64,000 bases of DNA from Aerococcaceae bacterium zg-252 (GCA_016237705.1 CP066204.1:62001-126000); one strand, 5' to 3'; positions 43,751 to 53,715 are shown, counted from the first letter of the stretch. Notes: generated from the sequence alone by a model not told the origin. Numbers and translations are program-made.

Positions 43751-44149
43751 ATGGTTATGACAGATCCAATTGCAGATTTCTTAACACGTATTCGTAATGC
43801 GAACAGTGTTGGTCATAAGACAGTTTCTGCTCCATCTTCAAATATGAAAGTTGCGATTGCTGAAATCTTAAAAAATGAAGGTTTCATCAAAAACTATGAA
43901 GTAACTGAAGATGATAAACAAAACGAAATCAAAGTATTCTTAAAATACGGACGTAATAACGAAAAAGTTATCACAGGTATTAAACGTATTTCAAAACCAG
44001 GTTTACGTGTATATGCTAAAAACGAAGAGTTACCTAAAGTATTAAATGGGTTAGGTATCGCAATTATCTCTACATCAAACGGTATTGTTACTGATAAACA
44101 AGCTCGTCAAGCTGGTGTAGGTGGCGAAGTATTAGCTTATATTTGGTAA
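43751..44149 (+). CDS. rpsH: 30S ribosomal protein S8
   Basis: S8 is a primary 16S rRNA binder and, in enteric bacteria, the repressor of the spc operon. The 132-residue protein has [37 protein letters not shown] and the end [13 protein letters not shown] agaggagg lies upstream of ATG 43751. Confidence 0.98.
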   Translation: MVMTDPIADFLTRIRNANSVGHKTVSAPSSNMKVAIAEILKNEGFIKNYEVTEDDKQNEIKVFLKYGRNNEKVITGIKRISKPGLRVYAKNEELPKVLNGLGIAIISTSNGIVTDKQARQAGVGGEVLAYIW

Positions 44150-44186
44150 TCTAAACAACTAAATAAAATAAAGGAGGTGCAGCCCT

Positions 44187-44723
44187 GTGAGTCGTATCGG
44201 TAAAAAACCAGTCGTAATCCCAGCAGGCGTAACCGTAGAATTAAATGGTCATACAGTGACTGTTAAAGGACCTAAAGGCGAGTTAACTCGTGAATTAGCT
44301 CCAAGTATTAATGTTGAAATTGAAGAGAATGTTGTAACATTCTCTCGTCCAGATGATTCAAAAGAAAACCGTTCATTACACGGAACAACTCGTTCAGTGT
44401 TCAATAACATGGTTGAAGGTGTTTCAACTGGATTCAAAAAAGAATTAAACTTAGTTGGGGTTGGGTACCGTGCTCAAAAAGCTGGTAACAAATTAACATT
44501 AAGTGTTGGTTTATCTCACCCAGTTGAATTTGAAGAAGTAGATGGCGTAAGCTTTGAAGTTCCAAACAACACTACAATTATTGTTGAAGGGTTCAACAAA
44601 GAAAGAGTTGGCGAATTAGCAGCGAATATTCGTGCCGTTCGTCCACCAGAGCCATACAAAGGTAAAGGTATTCGTTACTCTAACGAAATCGTACGTCGTA
44701 AAGAAGGTAAGACTGGTAAATAA
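44187..44723 (+). CDS. rplF: 50S ribosomal protein L6
   Basis: L6 lies near the factor-binding site beside the sarcin-ricin loop. The 178-residue protein starts with GTG ([20 protein letters not shown]) and has [20 protein letters not shown] and [22 protein letters not shown] aaaggaggtg is near perfect. Confidence 0.98.
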   Translation: MSRIGKKPVVIPAGVTVELNGHTVTVKGPKGELTRELAPSINVEIEENVVTFSRPDDSKENRSLHGTTRSVFNNMVEGVSTGFKKELNLVGVGYRAQKAGNKLTLSVGLSHPVEFEEVDGVSFEVPNNTTIIVEGFNKERVGELAANIRAVRPPEPYKGKGIRYSNEIVRRKEGKTGK

Positions 44724-44776
44724 TCCAGTTAACTTCGTTTACATTTTAATAATACATAATATAAGAGGTGACAATT

Positions 44777-45130
44777 GTGATTACTAAACCAGATAAAAAT
44801 AAAGTGCGTCGTAAACGTCACGCACGTGTAAGAAATCGTATCTCTGGTACTGCTGAGCGCCCACGCTTGAACGTATTCCGTTCGAATACACACATCTACG
44901 CTCAATTAATTGATGACGTAGCGGGTGTGACGCTTGCAAGTGCCTCTAGTAATGAAAAATCAATAGCAGGAACTAAAGTTGAACAAGCTGCTGCTGTTGG
45001 TAAATTAGTAGCTGAACGTGCAGTTGAAAAAGGTCATAAAGTTGTTGTATTTGACCGTGGTGGATACTTATACCATGGCCGTGTAAAAGCTTTAGCTGAA
45101 GCTGCTCGTGAAAACGGCTTAGAATTTTAA
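44777..45130 (+). CDS. rplR: 50S ribosomal protein L18
   Basis: L18 binds 5S rRNA with L5. The 117-residue protein has [31 protein letters not shown] and [21 protein letters not shown] start at GTG 44777 (MITKPDKNK, as in relatives) because aagaggtga ends about 5 bp upstream. An in-frame GTG at 44768 lies within that SD. Confidence 0.96.
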   Translation: MITKPDKNKVRRKRHARVRNRISGTAERPRLNVFRSNTHIYAQLIDDVAGVTLASASSNEKSIAGTKVEQAAAVGKLVAERAVEKGHKVVVFDRGGYLYHGRVKALAEAARENGLEF

Positions 45131-45150
45131 GAAAAGGAGGACATCGATTC

Positions 45151-45654
45151 ATGGTATTTATTAATCCAGCTAATTTAGAAAATCTTGAAGAGCGTTTAGT
45201 TACGATTAACCGTGTTACTAAAGTAGTAAAAGGTGGACGTCGTTTACGTTTCTCTGCATTAGTAGTAGTCGGCGACCGTAATGGTCACGTTGGTTTCGGA
45301 ACTGGTAAAGCTCAAGAAGTTCCAGAAGCTATTCGTAAAGCTGTTGAAGATGCTAAAAAGAACTTAATCGCTGTACCAATGACAGGAACAACAATTCCTC
45401 ATGAAGTAATTGGTGAATTCTGTGGTGGTCGTGTACTTCTTAAACCAGCAACAGCCGGTTCTGGAGTTGCTGCCGGAGGTCCTGTACGTGCCGTTGTCGA
45501 ATTGGCAGGGGTAGCGGATATTACTTCTAAATCATTAGGTTCAAACACACCAATCAACATGATTCGTGCAACTGTTGAAGGTTTAAAACAATTAAAAGTT
45601 GCTGAAGAAGTTGCTGCATTACGTGGTAAAACAGTAGAAGAAATCTTAGGTTAG
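45151..45654 (+). CDS. rpsE: 30S ribosomal protein S5
   Basis: S5 works at the mRNA entry site and in accuracy. The 167-residue protein has [20 protein letters not shown], the loop where spectinomycin-resistance changes occur, in standard form. [20 protein letters not shown] and [18 protein letters not shown] follow. It starts 20 bp after rplR. Confidence 0.98.
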   Translation: MVFINPANLENLEERLVTINRVTKVVKGGRRLRFSALVVVGDRNGHVGFGTGKAQEVPEAIRKAVEDAKKNLIAVPMTGTTIPHEVIGEFCGGRVLLKPATAGSGVAAGGPVRAVVELAGVADITSKSLGSNTPINMIRATVEGLKQLKVAEEVAALRGKTVEEILG

Positions 45655-45666
45655 GAGGACAATTAA

Positions 45667-45846
45667 ATGGCGAACTTATCAATCACATTAAAACGTAGCT
45701 TAATTGGACGTCCTAAAAACCAAATCGCAACTGCTAAAGCTTTAGGTTTAACTAAACCACATAAAACTGTGGTAAAACCTGATAACGTAGCAATTCGTGG
45801 TATGGTGAATACGATTAGTCATTTAGTAGAAGTTAAAGAAGCATAA
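45667..45846 (+). CDS. rpmD: 50S ribosomal protein L30
   Basis: This 59-residue protein is encoded between rpsE and rplO, its usual place. It reads [20 protein letters not shown] at the start and [16 protein letters not shown] at the end, a complete L30. SD taggagg lies 8 bp before ATG 45667. L30 sits on the 50S solvent side near 5S rRNA. Confidence 0.97.
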   Translation: MANLSITLKRSLIGRPKNQIATAKALGLTKPHKTVVKPDNVAIRGMVNTISHLVEVKEA

Positions 45847-45878
45847 TTTAAAAATTTTTAACAAGGAGGTGCCCAAGG

Positions 45879-46319
45879 ATGAAACTTCATACATTAAAAC
45901 CGGTAGAAGGCTCACGTAAAGAACGTAACCGTGTTGGTCGTGGTCAAGGTTCTGGTAATGGTAAAACTGCTGGACGTGGTCAAAAAGGTCAAAAAGCTCG
46001 TTCTGGTGGTGGCGTACGTTTAGGATTCGAGGGTGGACAAAACCCATTATTCCGTCGTTTACCAAAACGTGGATTTAACAATATCAACCGTAAAGAATAT
46101 GCGATTGTTAATGTTGAAACATTAAACCGTTTTGAAGATGGCACAACAGTAACACCAGCTTTATTAATTGAAGCAGGCATTATTAAAAAAGAGCTTTCAG
46201 GTGTTAAAATTCTAGGTGAAGGACAACTGGAAAGAAAGTTAACTGTTCAAGCGGTTAAATTCTCCAAAGGTGCAGAAGAAGCAATTACTGCAGCTGGTGG
46301 ATCAATCGAGGTGATCTAA
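45879..46319 (+). CDS. rplO: 50S ribosomal protein L15
   Basis: L15 is a late-assembly 50S protein. The 146-residue product has the long basic, Gly-rich N-terminal extension ([20 protein letters not shown]) and [20 protein letters not shown], all standard. Its stop is adjacent to the secY start (1 bp), so the two are coupled. Confidence 0.98.
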   Translation: MKLHTLKPVEGSRKERNRVGRGQGSGNGKTAGRGQKGQKARSGGGVRLGFEGGQNPLFRRLPKRGFNNINRKEYAIVNVETLNRFEDGTTVTPALLIEAGIIKKELSGVKILGEGQLERKLTVQAVKFSKGAEEAITAAGGSIEVI

Positions 46320-46320
46320 G

Positions 46321-47622
46321 ATGTTTACCTTTTTGAAAAATGCATTTGCGAGCAAGGATATTCGTAACAGAATATTCTTCACGCTTTTCATTTTCGCAGT
46401 ATTCAGATTAGGTTCTCATATTCCAGTTCCTGGTGTCAATGCAGCCGCAATTAAAACGTTAGCATCGGCTGGTGTATTGGGATTACTTAATACATTTGGT
46501 GGAGGGGCATTAGCTCGTTACTCTATCTTTGCATTAGGTGTATCTCCTTATATTACAGCATCCATTATTATTCAATTATTACAAATGGATATTGTGCCGA
46601 AGTTTACGGAGTGGGCTAAGCAAGGTGAAGTAGGTCGTCGTAAATTAAATCAAGCGACAACTTATGCAGGAATTTTAATTGGTTTTGTTCAAGCATACGG
46701 ATTATCATTAGGTTTTAATCAATTATCTAGATTAAACTTAATCAAAAACCCAAGTATGCCTACATACTTAACAATTGCACTAGTCTTGACGGCTGGAACA
46801 ATGTTTTTAGTATGGTTAGGGGAGCAAATCACTCGTAACGGTATCGGAAATGGTGTATCCATGTTAATTTTTGCGGGTATCGTTGCCGAAGTACCAAAGC
46901 AGTTTTATAGTTACTTCCAAACTTATTTAACAAATGCTGGAGATAAATTAACACGTAACTTATTGATATTGATGTTAATAATCTCAGTAATTGTGATATT
47001 GATTATTATTGTCGTAGTGATGGAGAGAGCACAGTTACGTATTCCGATTCATCATTCGAAAAAAGCATCTGGAGCAAAACATACTGCTCATTTACCATTA
47101 AAAATCAATTCAGCCGGAGTAATTCCAGTAATTTTTGCAACATCTGTAATTTCAACTCCACAAACAATTATGGGCTTTTTCAAATTTGGTAGTGAAGGTG
47201 GATGGAAAGCTGTCGTAGCGAATATCTTTAATTTGCAACATTTATATGGTGCGATTTTCTATACGATACTATTGATTCTATTCTCATACTTCTACTCATT
47301 AGTTCAAGTCAATCCGGAGAAAGTTGCTGAAAATTTACAAAAACAAGGTGGTTACATTCCAAGTGTAAGACCTGGTAAAGATACAGAAAACTTCTTAACT
47401 CGAACAATTAATCGTTTAAGTGGATTAGGAGCTTTGTATTTAACAATAATCGCAGTATTGCCAATTGTCGGAAGTTTCGTATGGAAAATTCCATCAAAAA
47501 TTGCGTTGAGTGGTACAAGTTTATTAATCGTTGTAGGGGTTGCGATTGAAACAGCTAAACAAATTGAAGGTCGTATGGCGAAACGTCGTTACACTGGATT
47601 TTTACAGCTTGATAAGCAATAA
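46321..47622 (+). CDS. secY: Protein translocase subunit SecY
   Basis: SecY is the channel of the Sec translocon. The 433-residue protein has ten membrane segments, beginning RIFFTLFIFAVFRLGSHIPV. A plug region follows SAGVLGLLNTFGGGAL, LGVSPYITASIIIQLLQMD, KINSAGVIPVIFA and the cytoplasmic loop KQGGYIPSVRPGKDTENFL with the SecA/ribosome-contact arginine. It is encoded in spc order between rplO and adk. Confidence 0.98.
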   Translation: MFTFLKNAFASKDIRNRIFFTLFIFAVFRLGSHIPVPGVNAAAIKTLASAGVLGLLNTFGGGALARYSIFALGVSPYITASIIIQLLQMDIVPKFTEWAKQGEVGRRKLNQATTYAGILIGFVQAYGLSLGFNQLSRLNLIKNPSMPTYLTIALVLTAGTMFLVWLGEQITRNGIGNGVSMLIFAGIVAEVPKQFYSYFQTYLTNAGDKLTRNLLILMLIISVIVILIIIVVVMERAQLRIPIHHSKKASGAKHTAHLPLKINSAGVIPVIFATSVISTPQTIMGFFKFGSEGGWKAVVANIFNLQHLYGAIFYTILLILFSYFYSLVQVNPEKVAENLQKQGGYIPSVRPGKDTENFLTRTINRLSGLGALYLTIIAVLPIVGSFVWKIPSKIALSGTSLLIVVGVAIETAKQIEGRMAKRRYTGFLQLDKQ

Positions 47623-47637
47623 AAAGGAAGCGATAGT

Positions 47638-48288
47638 ATGAATATCTTATTAATGGGATTACCAGGCGCTGGTAAAGGAACACAAAGTGAATTTATCAAG
47701 CGTGATTATGAAGTGGTACATATTGCAACAGGTGATATGTTCCGAGAAGCGATAAAAAATGAAACACCGCTTGGTTTAAAAGCGAAATCATATACTGATC
47801 AAGGTAACCTTGTGCCAGATGAAGTAACGAATGGTATCGTTCGTGAACGTTTATCTCAACAAGATGTTGCTGAAAAAGGATTTATGTTAGATGGGTATCC
47901 ACGAACAAGTGCTCAAGCAGAGGCGTTAGACTTAAACCTTAAAGAGTTAAATACGCAAATTGATGCTGTTATTTATATTAAGGTTGATCCAGAAGTTTTA
48001 AAAGAACGTTTGAGTGGGCGAATTATTTGCCGTAACTGTGGTGCAACTTATCATAAACTATATAATCCACCAAAAGTTGAAGGTGTATGTGATGTCTGTG
48101 GTTCAACGGATTTCTACCAACGAGAAGATGATAAACCTGAAAAGGTAGCACATCGAATTAATCTCCAAATGGAATCTATTCGACCTATACTTGAATATTA
48201 TGACCAACGTGGATTGCTTCATACGATCGAAGGCGATCAAACAATTGAAGAAGTTTACCGTGAAGTGCGTTCTATTTTAGAAAAATAG
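47638..48288 (+). CDS. adk: Adenylate kinase, zinc-containing
   Basis: The enzyme interconverts ATP + AMP and 2 ADP. The 216-residue protein has the P-loop LPGAGKGTQ, the AMP site [10 protein letters not shown] and [14 protein letters not shown], and a long LID with four cysteines in CRNCGATYH and CDVCGS. That marks the zinc form typical of Gram-positives. It lies 15 bp after secY; no map gene follows. Confidence 0.97.
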   Translation: MNILLMGLPGAGKGTQSEFIKRDYEVVHIATGDMFREAIKNETPLGLKAKSYTDQGNLVPDEVTNGIVRERLSQQDVAEKGFMLDGYPRTSAQAEALDLNLKELNTQIDAVIYIKVDPEVLKERLSGRIICRNCGATYHKLYNPPKVEGVCDVCGSTDFYQREDDKPEKVAHRINLQMESIRPILEYYDQRGLLHTIEGDQTIEEVYREVRSILEK

Positions 48289-48340
48289 GATGACAGGAAT
48301 CATGACTTTGAGTATTAAAAGGTAAGAGGAGGAAGTATGA

Positions 48341-48559
48341 ATGGCTAAAGATGATGTAATTGAAGTTGAAGGTACAGTCATTGAAACTTTACCGAATGCA
48401 ATGTTTAAGGTTGAATTAGAGAACGGGCATGAAATTTTAGCTCACGTTTCAGGTAAAATTCGTATGAACTACATTCGAATCTTGCCGGGAGATAAAGTAA
48501 CAATTGAATTATCTCCATACGATTTGACACGTGGTCGAATTACATACCGCTTTAAATAA
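48341..48559 (+). CDS. infA: Translation initiation factor IF-1
   Basis: IF-1 occupies the A site of the 30S subunit during initiation. The 72-residue OB-fold protein has [40 protein letters not shown] and [12 protein letters not shown], exactly the family length. SD aagaggagg precedes it. Confidence 0.98.
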   Translation: MAKDDVIEVEGTVIETLPNAMFKVELENGHEILAHVSGKIRMNYIRILPGDKVTIELSPYDLTRGRITYRFK

Positions 48560-48590
48560 CCATCAGGTTTAAATTTAAGGAGGGAAATCA

Positions 48591-48704
48591 ATGAAAGTTA
48601 GAGCATCAGTAAAACCAATCTGTGAAAAATGCAAAATTATTAAACGTAACGGAAAAGTTATGGTAATTTGCGAAAATCCAAAACATAAACAACGTCAAGG
48701 TTAA
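48591..48704 (+). CDS. rpmJ: 50S ribosomal protein L36, zinc type
   Basis: This 37-residue protein between infA and rpsM starts [20 protein letters not shown] and ends [12 protein letters not shown]. It keeps the zinc ligands CxxC, Cys and His of the C+ form. SD aaggaggg lies 7 bp before ATG 48591. Confidence 0.97.
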   Translation: MKVRASVKPICEKCKIIKRNGKVMVICENPKHKQRQG

Positions 48705-48727
48705 TATAAAGGAGGTGCACAAGTAAT

Positions 48728-49090
48728 ATGGCTCGTATTGCAGGAGTAGATATTCCACGTGAAAAACGTGTAGTTATTTCATTAACATATATTTATGGAA
48801 TCGGTAAAGTAACTGCTCAACGTATTTTAGCTGAAGCAAATGTATCAGAAGATACACGTGTTAAAGATTTATCAAACGATGAGTTAGACCGTATCCGTGC
48901 TATTATCGATGGCATCAAAGTTGAAGGTGACTTACGTCGTGAAGTTTCATTAAACATTAAACGTCTTCAAGAAATTGGTTCTTATCGTGGATTCCGTCAC
49001 CGTAAAGGATTACCTGTACGTGGACAAAATACAAAAAATAATGCACGTACTCGTAAAGGACCTAAGAAAATGGTCGCAGGGAAAAAATAA
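48728..49090 (+). CDS. rpsM: 30S ribosomal protein S13
   Basis: S13 bridges to the 50S central protuberance and contacts P-site tRNA. The 120-residue protein has [34 protein letters not shown] and [19 protein letters not shown]. It starts the alpha operon portion after SD aaggaggtg. Confidence 0.98.
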   Translation: MARIAGVDIPREKRVVISLTYIYGIGKVTAQRILAEANVSEDTRVKDLSNDELDRIRAIIDGIKVEGDLRREVSLNIKRLQEIGSYRGFRHRKGLPVRGQNTKNNARTRKGPKKMVAGKK

Positions 49091-49122
49091 TTAAGAATTT
49101 AGGATAAGGAGGTAAATAGTTA

Positions 49123-49515
49123 ATGGCAAAGAAACAACAAGCTCGTCGTCGTCGTCGTGTGAGAAAAAATATTGAAAAAGGCGTTGCACATATTCGCTCT
49201 ACATTCAATAACACAATCGTGATGATTACAGACGTTAATGGTAACGCAATTTCTTGGTCTTCAGCAGGATCATTAGGTTTCCGTGGATCTAAAAAATCAA
49301 CTCCATTTGCTGCTCAAATGGCATCTGAAGTTGCAGCTAAAGGTGCAATGGATCATGGTATGAAATCTGTTGAAGTTACTGTTAAAGGACCTGGTGCTGG
49401 TCGTGAATCAGCTATCCGTTCTTTACAAGCAACAGGATTAGATGTTACAGCAATTCGTGACGTAACGCCAATTCCACATAACGGTTGCCGTCCTCCAAAA
49501 CGTCGCCGTGTATAA
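49123..49515 (+). CDS. rpsK: 30S ribosomal protein S11
   Basis: S11 lies on the 30S platform by the E site. The 130-residue protein has [40 protein letters not shown] and the end [18 protein letters not shown]. rpsD, which sits here in some genomes, is absent, as usual in Firmicutes. Confidence 0.98.
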   Translation: MAKKQQARRRRRVRKNIEKGVAHIRSTFNNTIVMITDVNGNAISWSSAGSLGFRGSKKSTPFAAQMASEVAAKGAMDHGMKSVEVTVKGPGAGRESAIRSLQATGLDVTAIRDVTPIPHNGCRPPKRRRV

Positions 49516-49596
49516 TGGGATTTACTCATTAAGCTACATGTAATGCTACAAAATTATCATTACAATAAAACGTTTTGAAAGGGGATATGATAATCA

Positions 49597-50541
49597 ATGA
49601 TCGAGATTGAAAAGCCAGAAATTAGAACGATTGAAGTCAGTGACGATTCCAAATTTGGTAAAATCGTGATTGAGCCACTAGAACGTGGATATGGAACAAC
49701 CCTTGGAAACTCATTACGTCGTATTTTGTTATCTTCGTTACCTGGAGTCGCTGTTACTAGCATCCAAATTGATGGAGTATTACATGAATTTGCTACCGTG
49801 AAAGGCGTTGTTGAAGACGTCCCAACGATAATTCTTCATTTGAAACAGTTAGCATTGAAATTGCATTCTCAAGAATCTAAAGTGATTGAATTAAATGTAG
49901 TAGGACCTAAGAAAGTGACTGCTGCTGATATTATTCATGACAATGAAGTACAAATTTTAAATCCTGATTTATATATTTGTACATTAGCTGAAGGTGCTGA
50001 ATTAAATATGCAAATCAATGTGGCAACTGGTCGTGGTTATGTTCGTGGAGAACACAACAAACGTGAAGATATGCCAATTGGAGTATTACCAATTGATTCG
50101 ATTTATACACCTATTCAAAAGGTTAATTATCAAGTTGAGAACACACGTATTGGGCAAAAAAATGTCTATGACAAATTAACGATGGATATTTGGACCGACG
50201 GTTCAATTAGCCCTGAAAAATCTTTAAGTTTAGCAGCAAAAATTATGACTGAACATTTAAATATTTTTGTGAACTTAAATGATGAAGCCCGTCATACTGA
50301 AATCATGGTTGAAAAAGAAGAAGCAGAAAAAGAAAAAATGCTTGTTATGACCATTGAAGAACTTGACTTATCAGTTCGTTCTTACAACTGCTTGAAACGT
50401 GCAGGTATTAACACAATTCAAGAGTTAACGAATAAGAGCGAAGCTGAAATGATTAAAGTCCGTAACTTAGGTCGTAAATCGTTAGAAGAAGTTAAGCAAA
50501 AACTTGAAAACTTAGATTTAAGTTTACGTCAAGATGACTAA
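49597..50541 (+). CDS. rpoA: RNA polymerase alpha subunit
   Basis: Alpha dimerises to start RNA polymerase assembly and its C-terminal domain contacts UP elements and activators. The 314-residue protein has the N-terminal domain block [20 protein letters not shown] with [12 protein letters not shown] linker follows residue about 235, then the CTD with [20 protein letters not shown] and [15 protein letters not shown]. The order rpsK-rpoA-rplQ is standard. Confidence 0.98.
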   Translation: MIEIEKPEIRTIEVSDDSKFGKIVIEPLERGYGTTLGNSLRRILLSSLPGVAVTSIQIDGVLHEFATVKGVVEDVPTIILHLKQLALKLHSQESKVIELNVVGPKKVTAADIIHDNEVQILNPDLYICTLAEGAELNMQINVATGRGYVRGEHNKREDMPIGVLPIDSIYTPIQKVNYQVENTRIGQKNVYDKLTMDIWTDGSISPEKSLSLAAKIMTEHLNIFVNLNDEARHTEIMVEKEEAEKEKMLVMTIEELDLSVRSYNCLKRAGINTIQELTNKSEAEMIKVRNLGRKSLEEVKQKLENLDLSLRQDD

Positions 50542-50572
50542 TAAATAGACAATGTAAAGGAGGAAACCAAGC

Positions 50573-50953
50573 ATGGCATACCGTAAATTAGGACGTAAAA
50601 GTGCTCAACGTAAAGCAATGCTACGTGATTTAACAACAGACGTATTAATTAACGAGCGTATTGAAACAACTGAAGCACGTGCTAAAGAAGTTCGTAAATT
50701 TGTTGAAAAAATGATCACTTTAGCTAAACGTGGTGATTTAGCAGCACGCCGTCAAGCAGCAGCTTTCTTACGCAATGAAATTGCAGATGCTCGTATTGAA
50801 GGTGAAGAAGTTGTTGTTGAACGTGTATTACAACGTTTATTCGATACTTATGCAACTCGTTACGCAGAACGTAATGGTGGTTACACACGTATCCTTAAAA
50901 AAGGACCTCGTCGTGGTGATGGCGCACCAATGGTAATTATCGAGTTAGTATAA
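50573..50953 (+). CDS. rplQ: 50S ribosomal protein L17
   Basis: L17 is a tunnel-exit protein. The 126-residue product has [40 protein letters not shown] and the end [14 protein letters not shown]. It is last gene of the ribosomal cluster and is followed by the L17 downstream element and a terminator. Confidence 0.98.
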   Translation: MAYRKLGRKSAQRKAMLRDLTTDVLINERIETTEARAKEVRKFVEKMITLAKRGDLAARRQAAAFLRNEIADARIEGEEVVVERVLQRLFDTYATRYAERNGGYTRILKKGPRRGDGAPMVIIELV

Positions 50954-51020
50954 TAATTGCTTTATTAGCAGTAACTTTTATGATGGGAGTGTTATGATTA
51001 TTACATTGATGTAATGGTCT

Positions 51021-51110
51021 AGCTCTAAGCACACCGATTTTTCGGAAAAGTCAAGGTATCCTTTAGTGTGGTACCTTGACATGTGCTAACATCGTAAAAG
51101 CTTTTTTTAA
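51021..51110 (+). ncRNA. L17 downstream element RNA (L17DE)
   Basis: A compact multi-stem RNA lies about 70 bp after the rplQ stop. The closing stem agcaca/tgtgct (51028-51033, 51082-51087) encloses hairpins ccg/cgg (51034-51036, 51043-51045) and gtcaaggta/taccttgac (51050-51058, 51072-51080), followed by a T-tract at 51102-51108. Position and fold fit the L17 downstream element described in 3' UTRs of rplQ in Lactobacillales. Its function is unknown. I recognise it by place and shape; no covariance search was run. Confidence 0.7.
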
Positions 51111-51120
51111 TATTATTGTG

Positions 51121-51148
51121 CACTTGGACTTTGGTTCAAGTGTTTTTT
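51121..51148 (+). terminator. Terminator of the ribosomal cluster
   Basis: An 8-bp stem (cacttgga 51121-51128, ttcaagtg 51135-51142, one G-U pair) with a 6-nt loop is followed by TTTTTT. Confidence 0.9.
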
Positions 51149-51219
51149 GCGTTGCAATTGAAATTTTTGAATGGTTTATTGAAAATAAATATATTTGAAT
51201 GTTGTGTTATAAAAATGAT

Positions 51220-51228
51220 TGGTATAAA
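51220..51228 (+). promoter_or_regulatory. Candidate extended -10 promoter before the ABC exporter
   Basis: TGGTATAAA at 51220-51228 is an extended -10. TTGTGT at 51202-51207 is spaced 15 bp, slightly short. It would give a leader of about 200 nt before the exporter. The stretch 51149-51442 is otherwise AT-rich and without a clear gene. It contains one 17-codon frame (51281-51334). Confidence 0.45.
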
Positions 51229-51280
51229 ATAAAAGTATAAAGTAACCGTTTTAAGTACCTATACATAGTTCGAGGAGTGA

Positions 51281-51334
51281 ATGTGTCATGAACAATTTAG
51301 AGTAGCTTTTGACGTAGGCATATTTATATGCTAG
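51281..51334 (+). CDS. Possible 17-residue peptide before the exporter
   Basis: ATG 51281 opens MCHEQFRVAFDVGIFIC, with a Cys near each end, after gaggag (51272-51277). SD spacing is only 3 bp, which is poor; a second ATG at 51288 in another frame has better spacing but encodes four residues. It could be a secreted peptide cargo, a translational leader or chance. I give it little weight. Confidence 0.2.
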   Translation: MCHEQFRVAFDVGIFIC

Positions 51335-51442
51335 TAATATTTCATTTTGATATTTTATAATTAGTCGAGTTTGTTCGCTATTAATATCAGACTTAATTAG
51401 GAAATGGTATATATAAAAGATATGGAAGAGGTGAATAATAAT

Positions 51443-53209
51443 ATGCAGTTAAAAAAATATTTTGAATTGTATTCTAAAAGTTTAAGACTTATTTTTAGAG
51501 CAGATGTAAAAGTAACCTTATTAATATTGTTAATTGTTCCAATTCAATATTTAATTCCCACATTAAATGTTTGGGTGTCAAATGTTTTAATTAATTTGGT
51601 TGCGCAACAACAGTTTTCTTCTGTGAATCTCTACTTAATATTTTGGAGTGTATTATTTGTACTCAATAATTTGACAGTTCCACTCAATGTCTTTCTACAA
51701 GGACAGCTGACTGATAAACTAACACTATATTTGAATACTAGTTTGATAGATAAAACTGAAGAAATGATGACCATTGAATTATTTGAAGATTCTGAATTTT
51801 ACGATGATATTAATGTGATTCAATCTGAAGCGAGTTGGCGACCAGTTAATTTAATTGTATTTGGGTCAAGCGTTATTGGAAATTTGATTACGTTAATTTC
51901 TATGCTGTGGCTATTGGTAGATTTTCATCTGTTGATTGCAGTGGCAATTTTAATTGTATTAATACCACAAGGGTTGATGTTTTACAGAATTCAGCAACAA
52001 GCATTTGAAACATTAGTATCGAATAGCCCTGAATCAAGAAAACTTAATTATTATGGTAGTTTAAGTTTATCAAATCAAGCCATTAAAGAAGTAAAAATGT
52101 ATAATATGCATTCATTTATCAAAAATAAATACTTAGATACGTATAAAAAGATAATTGTTGGTGTAAAAAATAATCGTCTGAAACAGTTCAGTATTTCAAT
52201 TAGCTTTCTTTTTGTCACAGCACTAATTAGTGTGGGTGGTTTTGTTTATGTATTAAATGGAGTAACAAAAGGAAGATTTGCTGCCGGTTCAATTTTGATT
52301 TTTTCAAGTGCGATTGTTTATACGATGCAAAGTATGTCTAGGGTAATAGAAGAGAGTAGTTTACTTTATGATACATTACTTTATATGGAACGATACTTTA
52401 ATTTTATGGGTGCGTCAGTTAGTGCGTCAAATTCAAATACATCAGTTGACACATTTTCAAAAATCAGTGTAGATAATTTGTCGTTCCGGTATCCCAATAC
52501 AACCGCAAATGTTTTAAATCAAGTTAGTTTTGATATTGAAAAAGGTCAAAAAATTGCTATCGTTGGTGAAAATGGTTCAGGTAAGACAACGCTTGTAAAA
52601 TTATTATGCGGTTTGTATCAAGCACCTGATAATGCGATTAAAATTGATAATATGAGTATCAATTCATTAGATATAACACAATATCGGTCACTGATAGCCA
52701 CTGTTTTTCAGGATTATTATCGATATAATTTTACATTAAAAGAAAATATTAACATATCTGATTTAACGAACACTAATGAAGCTGATATAGTATTAGCTTT
52801 AACAAAGAGTGGTTTTTATCCTGAAAAATCAAATATTGACTTAGACCAACAATTAGGGAAAATATTTGCTGATGCTACCGATTTATCTGGTGGAGAATGG
52901 CAGAAAATTGCTTTATCTCGTGCGTTTTTTGCAGATAAAGACATTTTGATACTTGATGAGCCTACTGCTGCTATTGATGCTAAACTTGAAAACAAAATTT
53001 ACAAACAATTTTTAGAATTATCAACTGGAAAAACTGTTATTTTCGTGACACATCGATTATCGAGTGTTAAAAAAGCCGATAAAGTGTTACTAATTAAACG
53101 TGGTGAAGTTGTAGCATTTTCAAGTCATGAGGAATTGATGCAATCGAATGATTACTACAAGGAATTATATCAATTACAAGCAGAACCGTATTCTAGCTTG
53201 CTGGATTGA
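51443..53209 (+). CDS. ABC transporter, fused membrane/ATPase half-exporter
   Basis: The 588-residue protein has an N-terminal ABC exporter membrane domain of about six helices and a C-terminal ATPase with Walker A GENGSGKTT, Q-loop TVFQDYYRY, signature LSGGEWQ, Walker B ILILDEPTAA and H-loop VTHR. There is no C39 peptidase domain. It resembles half-exporters found with peptide (lantibiotic-type) or lipid cargo, but the substrate is unknown. ATG 51443 follows aagaggtga by about 9 bp. It lies alone between rplQ and ecfA1, which are usually adjacent, so it looks like an insertion; its codon use is more AT-rich than its neighbours. Confidence 0.82.
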   Translation: MQLKKYFELYSKSLRLIFRADVKVTLLILLIVPIQYLIPTLNVWVSNVLINLVAQQQFSSVNLYLIFWSVLFVLNNLTVPLNVFLQGQLTDKLTLYLNTSLIDKTEEMMTIELFEDSEFYDDINVIQSEASWRPVNLIVFGSSVIGNLITLISMLWLLVDFHLLIAVAILIVLIPQGLMFYRIQQQAFETLVSNSPESRKLNYYGSLSLSNQAIKEVKMYNMHSFIKNKYLDTYKKIIVGVKNNRLKQFSISISFLFVTALISVGGFVYVLNGVTKGRFAAGSILIFSSAIVYTMQSMSRVIEESSLLYDTLLYMERYFNFMGASVSASNSNTSVDTFSKISVDNLSFRYPNTTANVLNQVSFDIEKGQKIAIVGENGSGKTTLVKLLCGLYQAPDNAIKIDNMSINSLDITQYRSLIATVFQDYYRYNFTLKENINISDLTNTNEADIVLALTKSGFYPEKSNIDLDQQLGKIFADATDLSGGEWQKIALSRAFFADKDILILDEPTAAIDAKLENKIYKQFLELSTGKTVIFVTHRLSSVKKADKVLLIKRGEVVAFSSHEELMQSNDYYKELYQLQAEPYSSLLD

Positions 53210-53232
53210 TTTGTTGCCTATAACTTTTCTAG

Positions 53233-53320
53233 TGGCTGAGATATACACCATGGGTATCTAAGTCATGATGTATAAACCCGTATGAATGAGCAAATACTTA
53301 GATAATCTTAAGTTTCAATT
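53233..53320 (+). other. Degenerate TPP-riboswitch-like segment
   Basis: Three pieces of the THI-box consensus occur in order: ggctgagata (about 53234-53243), acccgtatgaa (about 53276-53286) and cttagataatcttaag (about 53297-53312). A hairpin tataca/tgtata is inserted between the first two, and the G-rich P2/P3 part expected before CTGAGA is missing. No thiamine gene follows. It is either a decayed riboswitch or a chance match. Confidence 0.25.
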
Positions 53321-53357
53321 TATTTCTTATTGACAGTACATATTATTAAAATAATAC

Positions 53358-53403
53358 AGCACTTGGTAGAACAAATCATCTTTGTCAAGTGCTTTATTAT
53401 TTT
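53358..53403 (+). terminator. Terminator after the ABC exporter
   Basis: An 8-bp stem agcacttg/caagtgct (53358-53365, 53386-53393) encloses an inner acaaa/tttgt stem and precedes TTATTATTTT. TTGACA (53330-53335) and TAATAC (53352-53357) directly upstream look like a promoter, but it would start transcription inside the stem. The stretch 53404-53520 holds only AT-rich sequence with a 12-bp near-repeat of cgatataatt (53449, 53461). Confidence 0.75.
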
Positions 53404-53524
53404 GCCGTAAAAGGTATATTCAAAATATATTGCACACTTGGGTAATTTCGATATAATTCCCGATATAATTTATGTCCGAATGCTGAATATTAAAACGGAA
53501 AAGTATTAAATTAAAAGGTATCTG

Positions 53525-53533
53525 TGTTATAAT
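53525..53533 (+). promoter_or_regulatory. Extended -10 promoter of ecfA1-ecfA2-ecfT-truA
   Basis: TGTTATAAT (53525-53533) is an extended -10 without a clear -35. The transcript would have a leader of about 175 nt that includes the dispersed hairpin element at 53644-53706. Confidence 0.55.
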
Positions 53534-53643
53534 GTTATGTATGTATTTAGTTGAGAATTGCTAATAATAGCTGAAAATAAGTATATTCAATCAAAGTATT
53601 GGATTTTGATTGTGAGTTTAAACAATGAGTGTTAAAAAAACTT

Positions 53644-53706
53644 ATTGGAGTAAGAATGAATAGAGTGTGAGCGAGGGCAGTCAGCCTTGAACGAGCCAGA
53701 AAAGGA
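53644..53706 (+). repeat. Dispersed hairpin element, short copy
   Basis: The left part (gaatgaatagagtgtgagcg, then agggcag) matches gaataagtatagtgtgaggg of the second uraA unit. The right end is cgagccagaaaaggag. The large central hairpin is missing. The tail again ends in the SD of the downstream gene, 9 bp before ecfA1 ATG 53716. Confidence 0.65.
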
Positions 53707-53715
53707 GTATAATAG

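Noticed and set aside
53330..53357. Promoter TTGACA-N16-TAATAC after the ABC exporter
   Set aside because: It would initiate inside a terminator stem with no gene in range, so I treat it as chance in AT-rich sequence.
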